A DNA stretch of 64,000 nucleotides from Saccharopolyspora gloriosae (GTDB lineage: Bacteria; Actinomycetota; Actinomycetes; Mycobacteriales; Pseudonocardiaceae): contig NZ_CP059557.1 of the NCBI RefSeq assembly GCF_022828475.1, positions 4,511,470 to 4,575,469 on the forward strand. The letters are read 5' to 3'. Shown one piece after another: positions 25,261-35,535 of this stretch. The notes below the pieces were generated by a model that saw only the letters and a list, made by a program, of their open reading frames with translations, was not told the DNA's origin and did not search any database. Every line of letters starts with the position of its first letter. The stretch's first letter is position 1. The translations under genes and the position numbers were made by a program.

Positions 25261-26529
25261 GTGACGCGACGCGTCGTGATCACCGGGCTCGGGGTGCGCA
25301 CCCCGGGGGGAGCCGGTGCGGGAGAGTTCTGGGACCTGTTGATGTCGGGGCGAACCGCGACTCGGCGGATCAGCTTCTTCGATCCGTCGCCATACCGGTC
25401 GCAAGTGGCCGGAGAGTGCGATTTCGACCCGCTCCGGGAGGGGCTCTCGCCGCGCGAAGTGCGCCGGATGGACCGTGCCGCGCAGTTCGCCGTGGTGTGC
25501 GCGAGGGACGCCGCAGCCGATAGCGGGCTCGACTTCTCCCACGTGCCTTCCGAGCGGATCGGGGTCAGTCTCGGCAGTGCCGTCGCGGCGGCCACCAGCC
25601 TCGAGCAGGAGTACCTGGTGCTGTCCAACGGCGGTGAACGGTGGCTGGTCGATCACGAGTACCTGTCACCGCACATGTTCGACTACCTCTCGCCCGGCGC
25701 GATGCCCGCCGAGGTGGCCTGGACGGTGGGCGCCGAGGGGCCGGTCACGCTGGTCTCCGATGGGTGCACGTCCGGGCTGGACGCGCTCGGGCACGCATGC
25801 GACCTGATCGAAGAGGGCAGTGCCGACGTCGTTCTCGCGGGAGCCGCCGACACCCCGATCACGCCGATCGTGGTGTCCTGCTTCGACGCCATCAAGGCGA
25901 CCACGCCGCGCAACGACGAACCGGAGCACGCGTCCCGCCCGTTCGACGCCTCGCGCAACGGCTTTGTGCTCGCCGAAGGGGCCGCGCTGTTCGTCCTGGA
26001 GGAGTTCGAGCACGCCCGCGCACGCGGCGCGCGGATCTACGCGGAGATCAGCGGTTACGCGACTCGGCTCAACGCCTACCACATGACCGGGCTCAAATCC
26101 GACGGCCGGGAAATGGCCGAGGCGATTCGGGTTGCCATGCACCAGTCCCGGATCGACCCGGTCGACATCGACTACGTCAACGCGCACGGTTCCGGCACCA
26201 AGCAGAACGACCGGCATGAGACCGCGGCGTTCAAGCGCAGCCTCGGCGAACACGCCCGCAGCACTCCGATCAGCTCCATCAAATCGATGGTCGGCCATTC
26301 GCTCGGCGCGATCGGTTCCATCGAGATCGCGGCCTGCGCGCTGGCCATCGAGCGCGGCGGAATTCCACCGACGGCGAACCTCCGCGAACCCGACCCCGAA
26401 TGCGATCTCGACTACGTGCCGCTGACGGCCCGCGAGCAGCGGGTCGACACGGTGCTCAGCGTGGGCAGCGGATTCGGCGGGTTCCAAACCGCGATGGTGC
26501 TGCGCAAGCCGGAAGGAGCGGACGTATGA
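25261..26529 (+). CDS. Type II PKS ketosynthase alpha
   Basis: A 422-aa ketosynthase of a minimal aromatic PKS. The nucleophilic Cys is residue 169 (SDGCTSGLD), the position it has in ActI-ORF1. The catalytic histidines are in [14 protein letters not shown] and [13 protein letters not shown], with the lysine in IKSM. It condenses malonyl extender units on the ACP together with the CLF. GTG start at 25261 behind GGGAGGTG; the longer frame to 25162 is not needed. Its stop overlaps the CLF start by ATGA, giving coupled 1:1 synthesis. Confidence 0.96.
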   Translation: MTRRVVITGLGVRTPGGAGAGEFWDLLMSGRTATRRISFFDPSPYRSQVAGECDFDPLREGLSPREVRRMDRAAQFAVVCARDAAADSGLDFSHVPSERIGVSLGSAVAAATSLEQEYLVLSNGGERWLVDHEYLSPHMFDYLSPGAMPAEVAWTVGAEGPVTLVSDGCTSGLDALGHACDLIEEGSADVVLAGAADTPITPIVVSCFDAIKATTPRNDEPEHASRPFDASRNGFVLAEGAALFVLEEFEHARARGARIYAEISGYATRLNAYHMTGLKSDGREMAEAIRVAMHQSRIDPVDIDYVNAHGSGTKQNDRHETAAFKRSLGEHARSTPISSIKSMVGHSLGAIGSIEIAACALAIERGGIPPTANLREPDPECDLDYVPLTAREQRVDTVLSVGSGFGGFQTAMVLRKPEGADV

Positions 26530-27740
26530 GCGCCTGGATCACCGGGCTCGGCGTGGTCGCGCCGAACGGGCTCGGCGCCGCCGAGTACTGGGACGCGACG
26601 CTCCGGGGCGAGCACGGCATCAGCCGGATCGATCGCTTCGACCCCTCCGGATACCCGGCGGTGCTGGCCGGGCAGGTGTCCGGGTTCGATTCCGCGGCGC
26701 ACCTGCCGAAGCGGCTGCTGCCGCAGACCGACCTCTCGACCAGGTTCGCGCTGGCCGGTGCCCAGTGGGCGCTTGAGGACGCCGGTATGGACCCGGCGGC
26801 GGCCCCCGAGTTCGGCACGGGGGTCATCACCTCCAACGCCCTGGGCGGCTTCGAGTTCACCCACCGCGAGTTCCGCAAGTTGTGGTCGCAAGGACCGGAG
26901 TTCGTCAGCGTCTACGAGTCGTTCGCCTGGTTCTACGCCGTGAACACCGGCCAAATCTCCATCCGCCACGGCATGCGCGGACCGGGCCGCGTGCTGGTCG
27001 GCGAGCAGGCCGGCGGCCTCGACGCGCTGGGGCACGCCCGGCGAGCGCTGCGGACGGGAACCGCCGCGGTGGTCACCGGTGGTGTCGATTCCGCGCTGGA
27101 CCCGTGGGGCTGGGTGTCCCACCTCGCGGGCGGCCGGATCAGCACGGCCACGTCCCCGGACGAGGCGTACCGGCCCTTCGATCCCGCGGCGCGGGGGCAC
27201 GTTCCCGGTGAGGGCGGCGCGATCCTGATTCTGGAGGACGCCGTCGCGGCCGCGGACCGAGGAGCGACGAGCTACGGCGAGCTGGCCGGGTACGCGGCCA
27301 CCTTCGATCCGAAACCCGGATCGGACCGCCCGCCCGCGCTGCGGCGCGCGGTGGAACTCGCGCTGGCCGATGCGGGCGTCGGCCCGGACTCGGTGGACGT
27401 GGTGTTCGCCGACGCGGCCGGTGCTCCCCTGCTCGACGAGATCGAGGCGCAGGCCATCCGTTCCGTCTTCGGCCCGCGCGGTGTCCCGGTCACCGCCCCG
27501 AAATCGCTGACCGGCCGGTTGCACGCCGGCGGCGGGCCGCTCGACGTGGCGACCGCGCTGCTGGCCATCCGGGACGGCGTCGTTCCGCCCACCGGGCACA
27601 CCACCACGACCGATCCCGCTTACGAGCTCGACCTCGTGTTCGGGAGCCCCCGGCGAGCCGAGTTGCGCACCGCGCTCGTCCTCGCCCGGGGCAAGCACGG
27701 CTTCAACTCGGCGACCGTCGTGCGCGGGCCGCACGACTGA
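26526..27740 (+). CDS. Type II PKS chain-length factor (KS beta)
   Basis: A 404-aa partner of the ketosynthase in which the active-site Cys is replaced by Gln161 ([11 protein letters not shown]). That is the hallmark of chain-length factors, which set chain length and may decarboxylate malonyl-ACP to prime. The start overlaps the KS alpha stop by 4 bp. Gate residues that determine chain length cannot be judged without an alignment, so octa- versus decaketide is left open. Confidence 0.95.
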   Translation: MSAWITGLGVVAPNGLGAAEYWDATLRGEHGISRIDRFDPSGYPAVLAGQVSGFDSAAHLPKRLLPQTDLSTRFALAGAQWALEDAGMDPAAAPEFGTGVITSNALGGFEFTHREFRKLWSQGPEFVSVYESFAWFYAVNTGQISIRHGMRGPGRVLVGEQAGGLDALGHARRALRTGTAAVVTGGVDSALDPWGWVSHLAGGRISTATSPDEAYRPFDPAARGHVPGEGGAILILEDAVAAADRGATSYGELAGYAATFDPKPGSDRPPALRRAVELALADAGVGPDSVDVVFADAAGAPLLDEIEAQAIRSVFGPRGVPVTAPKSLTGRLHAGGGPLDVATALLAIRDGVVPPTGHTTTTDPAYELDLVFGSPRRAELRTALVLARGKHGFNSATVVRGPHD

Positions 27741-27781
27741 ACTCGCCCCACGAACAACCGCCACAAGAGGAGAACACGATC

Positions 27782-28036
27782 ATGAGTGGACCGACGATGG
27801 ACGACTTGCGCCGCATCCTGCGCGACTGCGCCGGCGACGCGGAGGCCGACTTGGCCGCCGACATCGGCGATACCCCGTTCGAGGAACTCGGCTACGACTC
27901 GCTCGCCCTGATCGAGACCGCGGCCCGCATCAAGCAGGAATGGGGCGTGACGATCCCCGACGAGCTGGTGGCTGAACTGCGCACTCCGCGTGAAGTGCTC
28001 GACGTCGTGCGTGACACCGCGGTCGGTTCCGCCTGA
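27782..28036 (+). CDS. Type II PKS acyl carrier protein
   Basis: An 84-aa acidic helical ACP with the phosphopantetheine attachment serine at residue 40 in ELGYDSLALIE. Start ATG at 27782 with an AGAGGAG site. It directly follows the CLF, giving the classical KS-CLF-ACP order. It carries the growing poly-beta-ketone. Confidence 0.94.
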   Translation: MSGPTMDDLRRILRDCAGDAEADLAADIGDTPFEELGYDSLALIETAARIKQEWGVTIPDELVAELRTPREVLDVVRDTAVGSA

Positions 28037-28104
28037 CACCGCCGTTCCTTCCCACTGAACCCCGGACCCGGCTCGGCGGATCGCCGAGCGATCGGAGAGC
28101 GTTG

Positions 28105-29067
28105 ATGAGCCGAACGGAACCGCATCGCACCGAACATCGCCTCGTGGTGGCCGCGCCCGCCGACCGCTTGTACGCACTGGTCGCGGGCGTGCAGCGCTGG
28201 CCCGCGGTGTTCGCGCCCAACCTGCACGTGCACCACCTCCACCGAACACCGCACCAGGAGCGGTTCCGGATCTGGGCGCTGCTCAACGGCACGGTCCGGA
28301 ACTGGACCTCGCGCCGCGAGCTCGATCCGCGCGGCCTCCGGGTCACCTTCGAGCAAGAGGTCAGCAGCCCGCCCATCGCGTCGATGGGCGGCGAGTGGTC
28401 GATGCGACAGCTGTCCGGCTCGCGCACGGAACTGCTCTTGCTGCACCACTTCACGGCCGTGGACGACGACCCGTCGACCATCGATTGGATCAACCGGGCC
28501 GTCGATGCCAACAGCAAGCGGGAACTCGAAGCGCTGCGCGATGTCGCAGAGCGCGGCGCGGACCTGAACGACGTGGTGTTCTCCTTCGAGGATTCGCTGC
28601 GGTGCGCGGGCCGCGCGGCCGACTGCTACGAGTTCGTGCACCGCGCCGACCTCTGGGACCACCGTCTCCCGCACGTGAGCCGGGTGCGGCTGGACGAGGA
28701 CGACGAAGGCGTGCAGCAGCTCGAAATGGACACCACCACCGAGGACGGTGGCACGCACACCACCCGCTCCTACCGGGTCTGTTCCGCACCCTCCTGGATC
28801 GGCTACAAGCAGACCGTGCTGCCCGCGCTGTTGACCGGGCACAGCGGTCTGTGGACGTTCAGCGAGGATGCCGGGACCACCACGATGACGGCTCGGCACA
28901 CCGTCGCGATCAAGACCGACGTGATCAGCGATGTCCTCGGGCCGGGCCGCAGCGTCGCCGACGCCCGCACCTTCCTGCGCTCCGCGTTGGGAGCCAACAG
29001 CCTCACCACCCTCACGCGGGCGGCCGAGTTCGCCGAGTCCCGCTCCGGAAAGCAGGCTTCGCGATGA
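28105..29067 (+). CDS. Didomain aromatase/cyclase
   Basis: A 320-aa protein made of two START/SRPBCC (Bet v1-like) domains: residues about 5-150 (HRLVVAAPADRLYALVAGVQ) and about 155-310 (FSFEDSLRCAGRAADCYEFV, PSWIGYKQTVLPAL). This is the ActVII/GrhE-type layout, which closes and aromatises the first ring of C9-reduced polyketides. That fits the ActIII-type reductase nearby. Start ATG at 28105, with GGAGAGC upstream; TTG at 28102 is less likely. Its stop overlaps the next start by 4 bp. Confidence 0.92.
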   Translation: MSRTEPHRTEHRLVVAAPADRLYALVAGVQRWPAVFAPNLHVHHLHRTPHQERFRIWALLNGTVRNWTSRRELDPRGLRVTFEQEVSSPPIASMGGEWSMRQLSGSRTELLLLHHFTAVDDDPSTIDWINRAVDANSKRELEALRDVAERGADLNDVVFSFEDSLRCAGRAADCYEFVHRADLWDHRLPHVSRVRLDEDDEGVQQLEMDTTTEDGGTHTTRSYRVCSAPSWIGYKQTVLPALLTGHSGLWTFSEDAGTTTMTARHTVAIKTDVISDVLGPGRSVADARTFLRSALGANSLTTLTRAAEFAESRSGKQASR

Positions 29068-29981
29068 GCGGGACCGCACCTGAGCCGAAGCTCGTAGAGC
29101 TCGCCGACGGGGTCTACGCGCACACCCAGCCGGACGGCGGGTGGTGCCTGAACAACGCCGGTCTGATCGCCGGCCGCGACGGGGTCGTGGTCGTGGACAC
29201 GGCCGCCACCGAACGCCGAGCGCTGCTGCTGCGGAAAGCCGTCGACGCGCTCGGCACCGGTGGCCACCACCTGGTGGTCAACACCCATCACCACGGTGAT
29301 CACGTGTTCGGCAACTACCTGTTCGCCCCCGCCGCCGCCGTCATCGCACACGAGCGTGCACGCGAGGAGATCGCCGAAACCGGGATGGGCCTGACCCTGT
29401 TGTGGCCGGAGGTGGAGTGGGGCGACATCCGCCTCGCGTTGCCGACGGTGACCTTCCAGGACCGGATGACGCTGCACGTCGACGACCGCATCGCCGAACT
29501 GCACCACGTCGGCCCGGCGCACACGACCAATGACGTCGTCGTGTGGCTGCCCGCGGAGCGCATCCTGTTCGCCGGCGACGTGCTGCTCAACGGGTGCACG
29601 CCGTTCAACTTGATGGGATCGATCGAGGGGAGCCTGCTCGCGCTGGAACGGCTGCGCGCGTTCGAGGCCCGGATCGTCGTCGGCGGTCACGGCGAGGTGT
29701 GCGGGCCGGAGGTGATCGACCGCACCGAGCGCTACCTGCGCCGGGTCCAGCAGCTGGCGGCGGCCGGATTCGCCGCGGGCCGCACGCCGCTGCAAGTCGC
29801 CCGCGACGCCGACCTCGGGGAGCACGCCGAACTGCTCGATCCCGAACGTCTGGTGGGCAATCTGCACCGGGCCTACGCGGAACTGGAGGGCGGCGAGCCG
29901 GGCAGGCCGCTCGACGTGGTGGCGATCTTCCAAGAAATGATCGACTTCAACGGCGGTGAGCTACCCACCTGCCTCGCCTGA
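29064..29981 (+). CDS. MBL-fold polyketide cyclase/thioesterase (ActIV-like)
   Basis: A 305-aa metallo-beta-lactamase-fold enzyme with the ligand motif NTHHHGDH near residue 75, then GPAHTTNDVV, FAGDVL and GGHGEV. In the actinorhodin-type pathways, ActIV uses this fold to cyclise the second ring and release the chain from the ACP. The position directly behind the aromatase, with a 4-bp overlap, supports the same task here. The gene ends 12 bp before the convergent dehydratase gene. Confidence 0.87.
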   Translation: MSGTAPEPKLVELADGVYAHTQPDGGWCLNNAGLIAGRDGVVVVDTAATERRALLLRKAVDALGTGGHHLVVNTHHHGDHVFGNYLFAPAAAVIAHERAREEIAETGMGLTLLWPEVEWGDIRLALPTVTFQDRMTLHVDDRIAELHHVGPAHTTNDVVVWLPAERILFAGDVLLNGCTPFNLMGSIEGSLLALERLRAFEARIVVGGHGEVCGPEVIDRTERYLRRVQQLAAAGFAAGRTPLQVARDADLGEHAELLDPERLVGNLHRAYAELEGGEPGRPLDVVAIFQEMIDFNGGELPTCLA

Positions 29982-29993
29982 GCGACGGCGTCG

Positions 29994-30980
29994 TCACGGC
30001 ACTTCCGCCGGTGGCCCGATGCTTTCGGTGCGCCACCGGCCCCGGTTCTCCCGGTACCAGGCGACGACTTCGTGCAGACCTTCGTCAAGATCACGAACCG
30101 GGTGGTAGCCGAGCTCGGTTCGGATCTTGGCGTCGTCGATCGAGTAGCGCAGATCATGGCCCTTGCGGTCGGGAACCCAGCGGATCAGCTCCGTCCCGGC
30201 TCCGCAGAGTTCGAGCAGCCGATGGGAGAGCTCGATGTTGCTCCGTTCGGTGCCGCCGCCGATGTTGTAGATCTCGCCGGCCCGGCCGTGCGCCAGCACC
30301 AGGTGAATCCCCCGGCAGTGGTCCTCCACGTGCACCCATTCCCGGACGTTGCGCCCGTCCCCGTACAGCGGGATGGGCAGACCGTCGAGCAGGTTCGTGA
30401 TGAAGCGCGGCACCAGCTTCTCCGGATGCTGACGCGGGCCGTAGTTGTTGCTGCAGCGGGTGATCCGCACGTCCAGCCCGTGGGTCCGCTGGTACGAGCG
30501 GGCTATCAGATCGGCGCCCGCCTTCGATGCGGCGTAGGGCGAGTTCGGCAGCAGCGGTTCGGCTTCCGTCCACGATCCTTCGGCGATCGATCCGTACACC
30601 TCGTCGGTCGAGACTTGCACGACAGTGTCCACATCGGATTCCAGACAGGCGTCGAGGAGCGTCTGGGTGCCCAGCACATTGGTGTGCACGAACTCCCTCG
30701 CCCCGGCGACCGATCTATCCACATGGGACTCGGCGGCGAAGTGCACGACCTCAGCGTGCCCAGGAAGCACCCGGCGCAACAGCCGCTCGTCGCAGAGATC
30801 TCCGCGAACCACGCCCAACCGCGGATGCCCCGACGGCAGATTCCTGATGTCACCGGCGTAGGTCAGCTTGTCGACGACGGTCACCTCGGCGTCTTCGTAG
30901 CCGGGATACCCGCCCGCCAACATGGTCCGGACGAAGTGCGAACCGATGAAGCCGGCTCCGCCGGTCACGAGAACTCTCAC
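29994..30980 (-). CDS. rmlB: dTDP-glucose 4,6-dehydratase
   Basis: A 328-aa extended SDR. The N-terminal NAD motif TGGAGFIGSHFV, the STDEVYG motif holding the catalytic Thr-Asp-Glu, and YAASKAGADL with the Tyr/Lys pair are all visible. It makes dTDP-4-keto-6-deoxyglucose, the branch point of the deoxysugar pathway. GTG start at 30980 with GGAAG ahead. It is divergent from the 2,3-dehydratase operon across 198 bp. Confidence 0.94.
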   Translation of the reverse strand: MRVLVTGGAGFIGSHFVRTMLAGGYPGYEDAEVTVVDKLTYAGDIRNLPSGHPRLGVVRGDLCDERLLRRVLPGHAEVVHFAAESHVDRSVAGAREFVHTNVLGTQTLLDACLESDVDTVVQVSTDEVYGSIAEGSWTEAEPLLPNSPYAASKAGADLIARSYQRTHGLDVRITRCSNNYGPRQHPEKLVPRFITNLLDGLPIPLYGDGRNVREWVHVEDHCRGIHLVLAHGRAGEIYNIGGGTERSNIELSHRLLELCGAGTELIRWVPDRKGHDLRYSIDDAKIRTELGYHPVRDLDEGLHEVVAWYRENRGRWRTESIGPPAEVP

Positions 30981-31178
30981 CTTCCACCCCCAGGGACGCG
31001 GACAACGGTCGTCATGTTTCCCGTCACCGGTCGAGGTTCGATCGAGTCGCGCGGCACCGTCCCCATCGACCGGTCTTCGAGCGGAACGTCAGCCGGAATT
31101 CGAGCACCGGGGAACAGACTCGGCGCTGATCCGGGGCGGCTCCGCTGTGCGTCCCGCAGTCCAGGCGAGGGAGGCAAC

Positions 31179-32522
31179 GTGTTCCGGGAGATCTCGGAAT
31201 TCCACGAATGGTTCGCCGAACGCGGCCGGGCGAACGCCTACGAGGTCACCCGGACCAAGCTGGACGAGCTCGACGGCTGGCACTTCGACGACGAGACCGG
31301 CAACCTCGTCCACCGCAGCGGCAAGTTCTTCTCCATCGAAGGCCTCGAGATCAGCACCGACCACCGCGAGGTGGAGTCCTGGACCCAACCGATCATCCTG
31401 CAACCGGAGATCGGAATCCTCGGCATCCTGGTCACGAAGTTCGACGGCGTGCCGCACTGCCTGATGCAGGCGAAGATGGAGCCCGGCAACATCAACCTGC
31501 TCCAGCTCTCCCCCACGGTGCAGGCCACCCGGAGCAACTACACCCGGGTGCACCAGGGCAGCGCGGTGCCGTACCTGGAGCACTTCGTGGCCCCCAGGTC
31601 CGGGAAGGTCGTCTTCGACGCGTTGCAGTCGGAGCAGGGATCGTGGTTCCTCCACAAGCGCAACCGCAACATGATCGTGGAGACGACGGCGGACGTCCCC
31701 GTGCTCGACGACTTCTGCTGGCTCACCTTCGACCAGCTCGGCGCGCTGCTGCGCGAGGACAACCTGATCAACATGGACTCCCGGACCGTGCTGTCCGGGC
31801 TGCCCTTCCTCGCCGGCGAGGATGAACCGACCGCCGACCCCGGTCCGGACGCGGCCCCCGAGCATTCCTTCGAGCAGTTGCTGAGCTGGTTCACCGAAGC
31901 CCGTTCCCGCTACCGCCTCGACCGGCGCACGATGCCGTTGCGGCAGGTCCGCGGCTGGCTCCGGGAACCCGACCGGATCAGGCACGAGCAGCGGCGCTAC
32001 TTCAACGTGGTCGGGCTCGACGTGCGGGCCAGCAACCGGGAGGTCACCGGCTGGTCCCAGCCGATGATCGCACCCAGCGACCGCGGGGTGATCGCCTTCC
32101 TCGGCCGCCGGATCCACGGCGTGTTCCACGTCCTCGTGCAGGCCCGCACCGAGGCGGGCACCTCCGATGTCGTGGAGATGTCGCCGACGGTCAACTGCAT
32201 ACCGTCGAATTACCGGGACGCGCCCGCCGACAAACGTCCTCGCTACCTGGATCAAGTGCTGATGGCGCCGTCCTCCGCGCTGCTGCTGGACGTCGTGCAC
32301 TCCGAAGAGGGCGGGCGCTTCTACCACGCCGAGAACCGCTACTTGGTGGTGGAGGCCGACGAGTCGTTCCCGCACCAGGTTCCGGACGACTTCACGTGGA
32401 TGACTCCGCAGCAGCTCATGGGGTTCGTCCGGCACGGCAACTACGTCAACGTCGCCGCACGCTGCCTGCTCACCTGCATGAACGTCGGGCGCCGCGCGTT
32501 CGACGGTGCGGGACGCCGGTGA
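31179..32522 (+). CDS. NDP-hexose 2,3-dehydratase
   Basis: A 447-aa protein of the EvaA/TylX3/Gra-ORF27 family. It is built from two tandem homologous domains of about 215 residues; compare TQPIILQPEIGILGILVTKF with SQPMIAPSDRGVIAFLGRRI, and QLSPTVQATRSNY with EMSPTVNCIPSNY. It removes the C2 hydroxyl from dTDP-4-keto-6-deoxyglucose. GTG start at 31179 behind GCGAGGGAGG. It is the first gene of an operon with flavin reductase, 3-ketoreductase and 3,4-dehydratase. Confidence 0.93.
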   Translation: MFREISEFHEWFAERGRANAYEVTRTKLDELDGWHFDDETGNLVHRSGKFFSIEGLEISTDHREVESWTQPIILQPEIGILGILVTKFDGVPHCLMQAKMEPGNINLLQLSPTVQATRSNYTRVHQGSAVPYLEHFVAPRSGKVVFDALQSEQGSWFLHKRNRNMIVETTADVPVLDDFCWLTFDQLGALLREDNLINMDSRTVLSGLPFLAGEDEPTADPGPDAAPEHSFEQLLSWFTEARSRYRLDRRTMPLRQVRGWLREPDRIRHEQRRYFNVVGLDVRASNREVTGWSQPMIAPSDRGVIAFLGRRIHGVFHVLVQARTEAGTSDVVEMSPTVNCIPSNYRDAPADKRPRYLDQVLMAPSSALLLDVVHSEEGGRFYHAENRYLVVEADESFPHQVPDDFTWMTPQQLMGFVRHGNYVNVAARCLLTCMNVGRRAFDGAGRR

Positions 32523-32554
32523 ACCCCGCACCGCCGAGAACGAGGAGAACGCCG

Positions 32555-33088
32555 TTGAGCGAGCCGACATCGTCGATCACCGAGGAACCCGGAGCCACCG
32601 GAGCGCTCTCGAACACCGTCGACGGAAGCGACCTGCGCAGCACGATGGCCCGGTTTCCCACCGGTGTCACCATCACCACCACGCTGGACCGCGATGGTGC
32701 GCCGTGGGGGTTCACCGCCGGTTCGCTGGTCTCCGTCTCGCTCGATCCGCCGCTGATCTCGGTATGCGTGGCGTTCGGCGCGCGCTGCTACCCCGCGTTC
32801 GCCGAGAGCGGGACCTTCACCGTCAACGTGCTGCGCCATGACCGGGCGGAGCTCGCTCGCACCTTCGCCAGCAAGGGCGTCGACAAGTTCGCCGCCGCCG
32901 GGTTCACCCGGTCCGCGACCGGAATGCGCCTCGACGAGGGCACCGTCGCCGTACTCGGCTGCGAGGTGCACGGCAGGCATCCGGCAGGCGATCACCTGAT
33001 CCTCGTCGGCCTGGTCCGCGAGCTCGAGCGTTCCTCCGACGACCAGCTGTTGTTCGCCGACCAGCGATTCTCCCGGCTCGCACGATGA
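32555..33088 (+). CDS. Flavin reductase of a two-component monooxygenase (ActVB-like)
   Basis: A 177-aa FMN split-barrel flavin reductase (RFPTGVTITTTL near residue 35, GFTAGSLVSVSLDPPLIS). It supplies reduced FMN by NAD(P)H oxidation to a partner oxygenase. The probable start is TTG at 32555, with CGAGGAG upstream. The likely partner is the acyl-CoA-dehydrogenase-like monooxygenase at 40746, 8 kb away. Its stop overlaps the 3-ketoreductase start by 4 bp, so it is embedded in the sugar operon. Confidence 0.88.
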   Translation: MSEPTSSITEEPGATGALSNTVDGSDLRSTMARFPTGVTITTTLDRDGAPWGFTAGSLVSVSLDPPLISVCVAFGARCYPAFAESGTFTVNVLRHDRAELARTFASKGVDKFAAAGFTRSATGMRLDEGTVAVLGCEVHGRHPAGDHLILVGLVRELERSSDDQLLFADQRFSRLAR

Positions 33089-34095
33089 GCGGGGTGGACA
33101 ACAGCACCGTGTCGGTGGGCGTACTGGGCTGTGCCGACATCGCGGCCCGCCGGGTCCTGCCCGCGTTCGCCACGGCCCCCGGGGCCGAGATCACCGCGAT
33201 CGCCAGTCGCAGCGCGGACAAGGCACGGGCACTCGCCGCACGATTCACGGCCGACCCGGTCGAGGGCTACCAGCGACTGCTGGACCGCGCCGACGTCGAT
33301 GCCGTCTACCTGCCGCTGCCCTCCGGATTGCACGCGGAGTGGATCGAGCGAGCGCTGCGGGCCGGAAAGCACGTGCTCGCGGAGAAACCGCTGACGACCT
33401 CGCCCGAGGACACCAGTGCCCTGCAACGGCTCGCGGCGGACCTCGGCCTGGTGCTGGAGGAGAACTTCATGTTCCGGCACCACGGCCAGCACGCCGTCGT
33501 CCGCGCCTTGCTGGACGAGGGCGTGGTCGGGCGGCCGCGCGCATTCTCCGCCGCGTTCGCGATCCCGTCGCGCCCCCGCGGCGACATCCGCTACCAGGCC
33601 GAGCTCGGCGGCGGCGCGCTGCTGGACGTCGCGGGCTATCCGGTCGCCGCCGCGCAGTTGTTGTTCGGCCCGGACTGGCGGGTCGAGGGCGCATTCCTCA
33701 AGCACGAGCCGGAATTCGGCGTGGACGTGGCCGGGACCGCATTGCTGAGCACGCCCGCGGGGCCGGCGGCCACGCTGATCTTCGGCCTCGAACACCACTA
33801 CGGCTCGCGATACGAGATCTGGGGCGATGCGGGCCGGCTCGCCGTGGACCACGTGTTCACCACCCCGGCCGCCCACCGTCCCGTGGTTCGCATCGAACGC
33901 GCGGACCATCAGGAGGAACGGGTGCTTCCCGCCGAGGACCAGGTCTCCAACGCCGTCCGGGCGTTCCTGCGCGCGGTGCGCCGCGGTTCCGCTCACGGGA
34001 CACGTGCCACCGGGGTGCAGGCGGACCTGCTCGAAGCGATCCGCCACGCCGCACGGCCGGTTTCCTCCGCCCCTCACGTGGAGAAGCAGACATGA
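33085..34095 (+). CDS. NDP-hexose 3-ketoreductase (Gfo/Idh/MocA family)
   Basis: A 336-aa oxidoreductase. The NAD(P) motif GVLGCADIAARRVLPA is near residue 12, and the family EKP motif (HVLAEKPLTTS) is near residue 97. The family includes TylC1/LanT/UrdT-type enzymes that reduce the 3-keto group left by the 2,3-dehydratase, giving the 2,6-dideoxy sugar. Its position between the 2,3- and 3,4-dehydratases supports this. Start ATG at 33085, overlapping the flavin reductase stop. Confidence 0.9.
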   Translation: MSGVDNSTVSVGVLGCADIAARRVLPAFATAPGAEITAIASRSADKARALAARFTADPVEGYQRLLDRADVDAVYLPLPSGLHAEWIERALRAGKHVLAEKPLTTSPEDTSALQRLAADLGLVLEENFMFRHHGQHAVVRALLDEGVVGRPRAFSAAFAIPSRPRGDIRYQAELGGGALLDVAGYPVAAAQLLFGPDWRVEGAFLKHEPEFGVDVAGTALLSTPAGPAATLIFGLEHHYGSRYEIWGDAGRLAVDHVFTTPAAHRPVVRIERADHQEERVLPAEDQVSNAVRAFLRAVRRGSAHGTRATGVQADLLEAIRHAARPVSSAPHVEKQT

Positions 34096-34125
34096 CCCTC
34101 GCCGCACATTGGGAGACGACCGAAG

Positions 34126-35424
34126 ATGACTGACAAGGCGACGATCTTGCAGCAGGTTCGCGAATACCACGAGCGGAAATCCGGTGCGGATTTCGTCCCG
34201 GGTGAAACGCCCATCCCCGCGTCGGGAGCGGCACTCGACGCCGACGATCGAGTGGCGCTGGTCGAAGCCGCGCTGGAGATGCGCATCGCGGCGGGACCCG
34301 CTTCCCGCCGGTTCGAGCGCGAGTTCAGCCGGATGTTCGGTCTCCGCAAGGCGCACCTGACGAACTCGGGTTCCTCGGCGAACCTGCTCGCGCTCAGCGC
34401 GCTGACCTCACCGCAGCGCGAGGATGCCCGGCTGGTGCCCGGCGACGAGGTGATCACGGTCGCCGCGGGGTTCCCCACCACCGTGAACCCGATAATCCAC
34501 AATGGACTCATACCGGTGTTCACCGACATCGAGCTCGGCACCTACAACACGACCCCGGACCGGGTCGCCGCCGCCATCGGACCGCGCACCAAGGCCATCA
34601 TGATGGCCCACTCGCTCGGAAACCCGTTCGCCGCGACCGAGATCGCGGAAATCGCACAGCAGCACGGACTACTGCTGATCGAGGACAACTGCGACGCCGT
34701 CGGCTCCACCTACCAGGGCCGGCTCACCGGGACCTTCGGAGACATGGCGACGGTCAGCTTCTACCCCGCCCACCACATCACCATGGGCGAAGGCGGCTGC
34801 GTGCTCACCGACGACCTCGCGCTGGCGCGCATCGTCGAATCACTGCGCGACTGGGGACGGGACTGCTGGTGCGAACCCGGGGAGGACAACCGCTGCTTCA
34901 AGCGGTTCGACCAGCAGCTCGGCGACCTGCCGCACGGCTACGACCACAAGTACATCTTCTCCCACGTCGGCTACAACCTGAAGTCCACCGACCTGCAGGC
35001 CGCGCTCGGGGTGACGCAGCTCGGGCGGATCGACGAGTTCGGCGCCGTCCGGCGGTCCCACTGGCAGCGGATGCGCCACGCTCTGGACGGCCTGCCCGGC
35101 CTGCTGCTGCCCGAGCCCACGCCCGGTGGCGACCCCAGCTGGTTCGGCTTCGTGCTCACCGTGCTCCCGGAAGCACCGTACACACGCCGGGAACTCGTCA
35201 CCTTCCTCGAAAACCGGCGCATCGCGACCCGCCGGTTCTTCGGCGGCAACCTGACCCGCCACCCGGCCTACTTCGACCGCGAATACCGGGTCTCCGAGGA
35301 GCTCACCAACAGCGACATCGTCACCGAGCACACCTTCTGGGTCGGCGTTTACCCCGGGCTGACCGAGGAAATGATCGATTACACCATCGAGTCGATCAGA
35401 GAGTTCGTGCTCAAGAACTCGTGA
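34126..35424 (+). CDS. NDP-hexose 3,4-dehydratase, PMP/[2Fe-2S] type (SpnQ/E1-like)
   Basis: A 432-aa DegT-family enzyme in which the PLP lysine is replaced by histidine (FYPAHHITMGEGG, His216-His217). That is diagnostic of C3-deoxygenating E1/ColD/SpnQ enzymes. Cluster cysteines follow a C-x-C-x7-C pattern (CWCEPGEDNRC), with a further upstream Cys in EDNCDAVG. It removes the C3 hydroxyl, giving a 2,3,6-trideoxy-4-ketohexose. No dedicated E3-like reductase gene is present, so electrons probably come from cellular ferredoxin or flavodoxin, as known for SpnQ. Confidence 0.93.
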   Translation: MTDKATILQQVREYHERKSGADFVPGETPIPASGAALDADDRVALVEAALEMRIAAGPASRRFEREFSRMFGLRKAHLTNSGSSANLLALSALTSPQREDARLVPGDEVITVAAGFPTTVNPIIHNGLIPVFTDIELGTYNTTPDRVAAAIGPRTKAIMMAHSLGNPFAATEIAEIAQQHGLLLIEDNCDAVGSTYQGRLTGTFGDMATVSFYPAHHITMGEGGCVLTDDLALARIVESLRDWGRDCWCEPGEDNRCFKRFDQQLGDLPHGYDHKYIFSHVGYNLKSTDLQAALGVTQLGRIDEFGAVRRSHWQRMRHALDGLPGLLLPEPTPGGDPSWFGFVLTVLPEAPYTRRELVTFLENRRIATRRFFGGNLTRHPAYFDREYRVSEELTNSDIVTEHTFWVGVYPGLTEEMIDYTIESIREFVLKNS

Positions 35425-35454
35425 CGTGAATTCCTCGGCACGGCGCAAGACTCC

Positions 35455-35492
35455 GGCGCCCGCCGGTGGGAGTGCTCCCGCCGGCGGGCGCC
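35455..35492. terminator. Bidirectional terminator hairpin
   Basis: 17-bp arms (35455-35471 and 35476-35492, core GGCGCCCGCCGG) with one T-G wobble and the loop GTGC. It lies between the converging 3,4-dehydratase and SARP genes. Confidence 0.78.
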
Positions 35493-35535
35493 CGGTCTCG
35501 GTCGGCTGCCGCGCGAAACGGCGCCGCCACGAACT

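Noticed and set aside
27620-28249. 209-codon minus-strand frame over the ACP gene
   Set aside because: It is antisense to the ACP and the CLF end, with no motifs; the plus-strand ACP has the phosphopantetheine serine motif.
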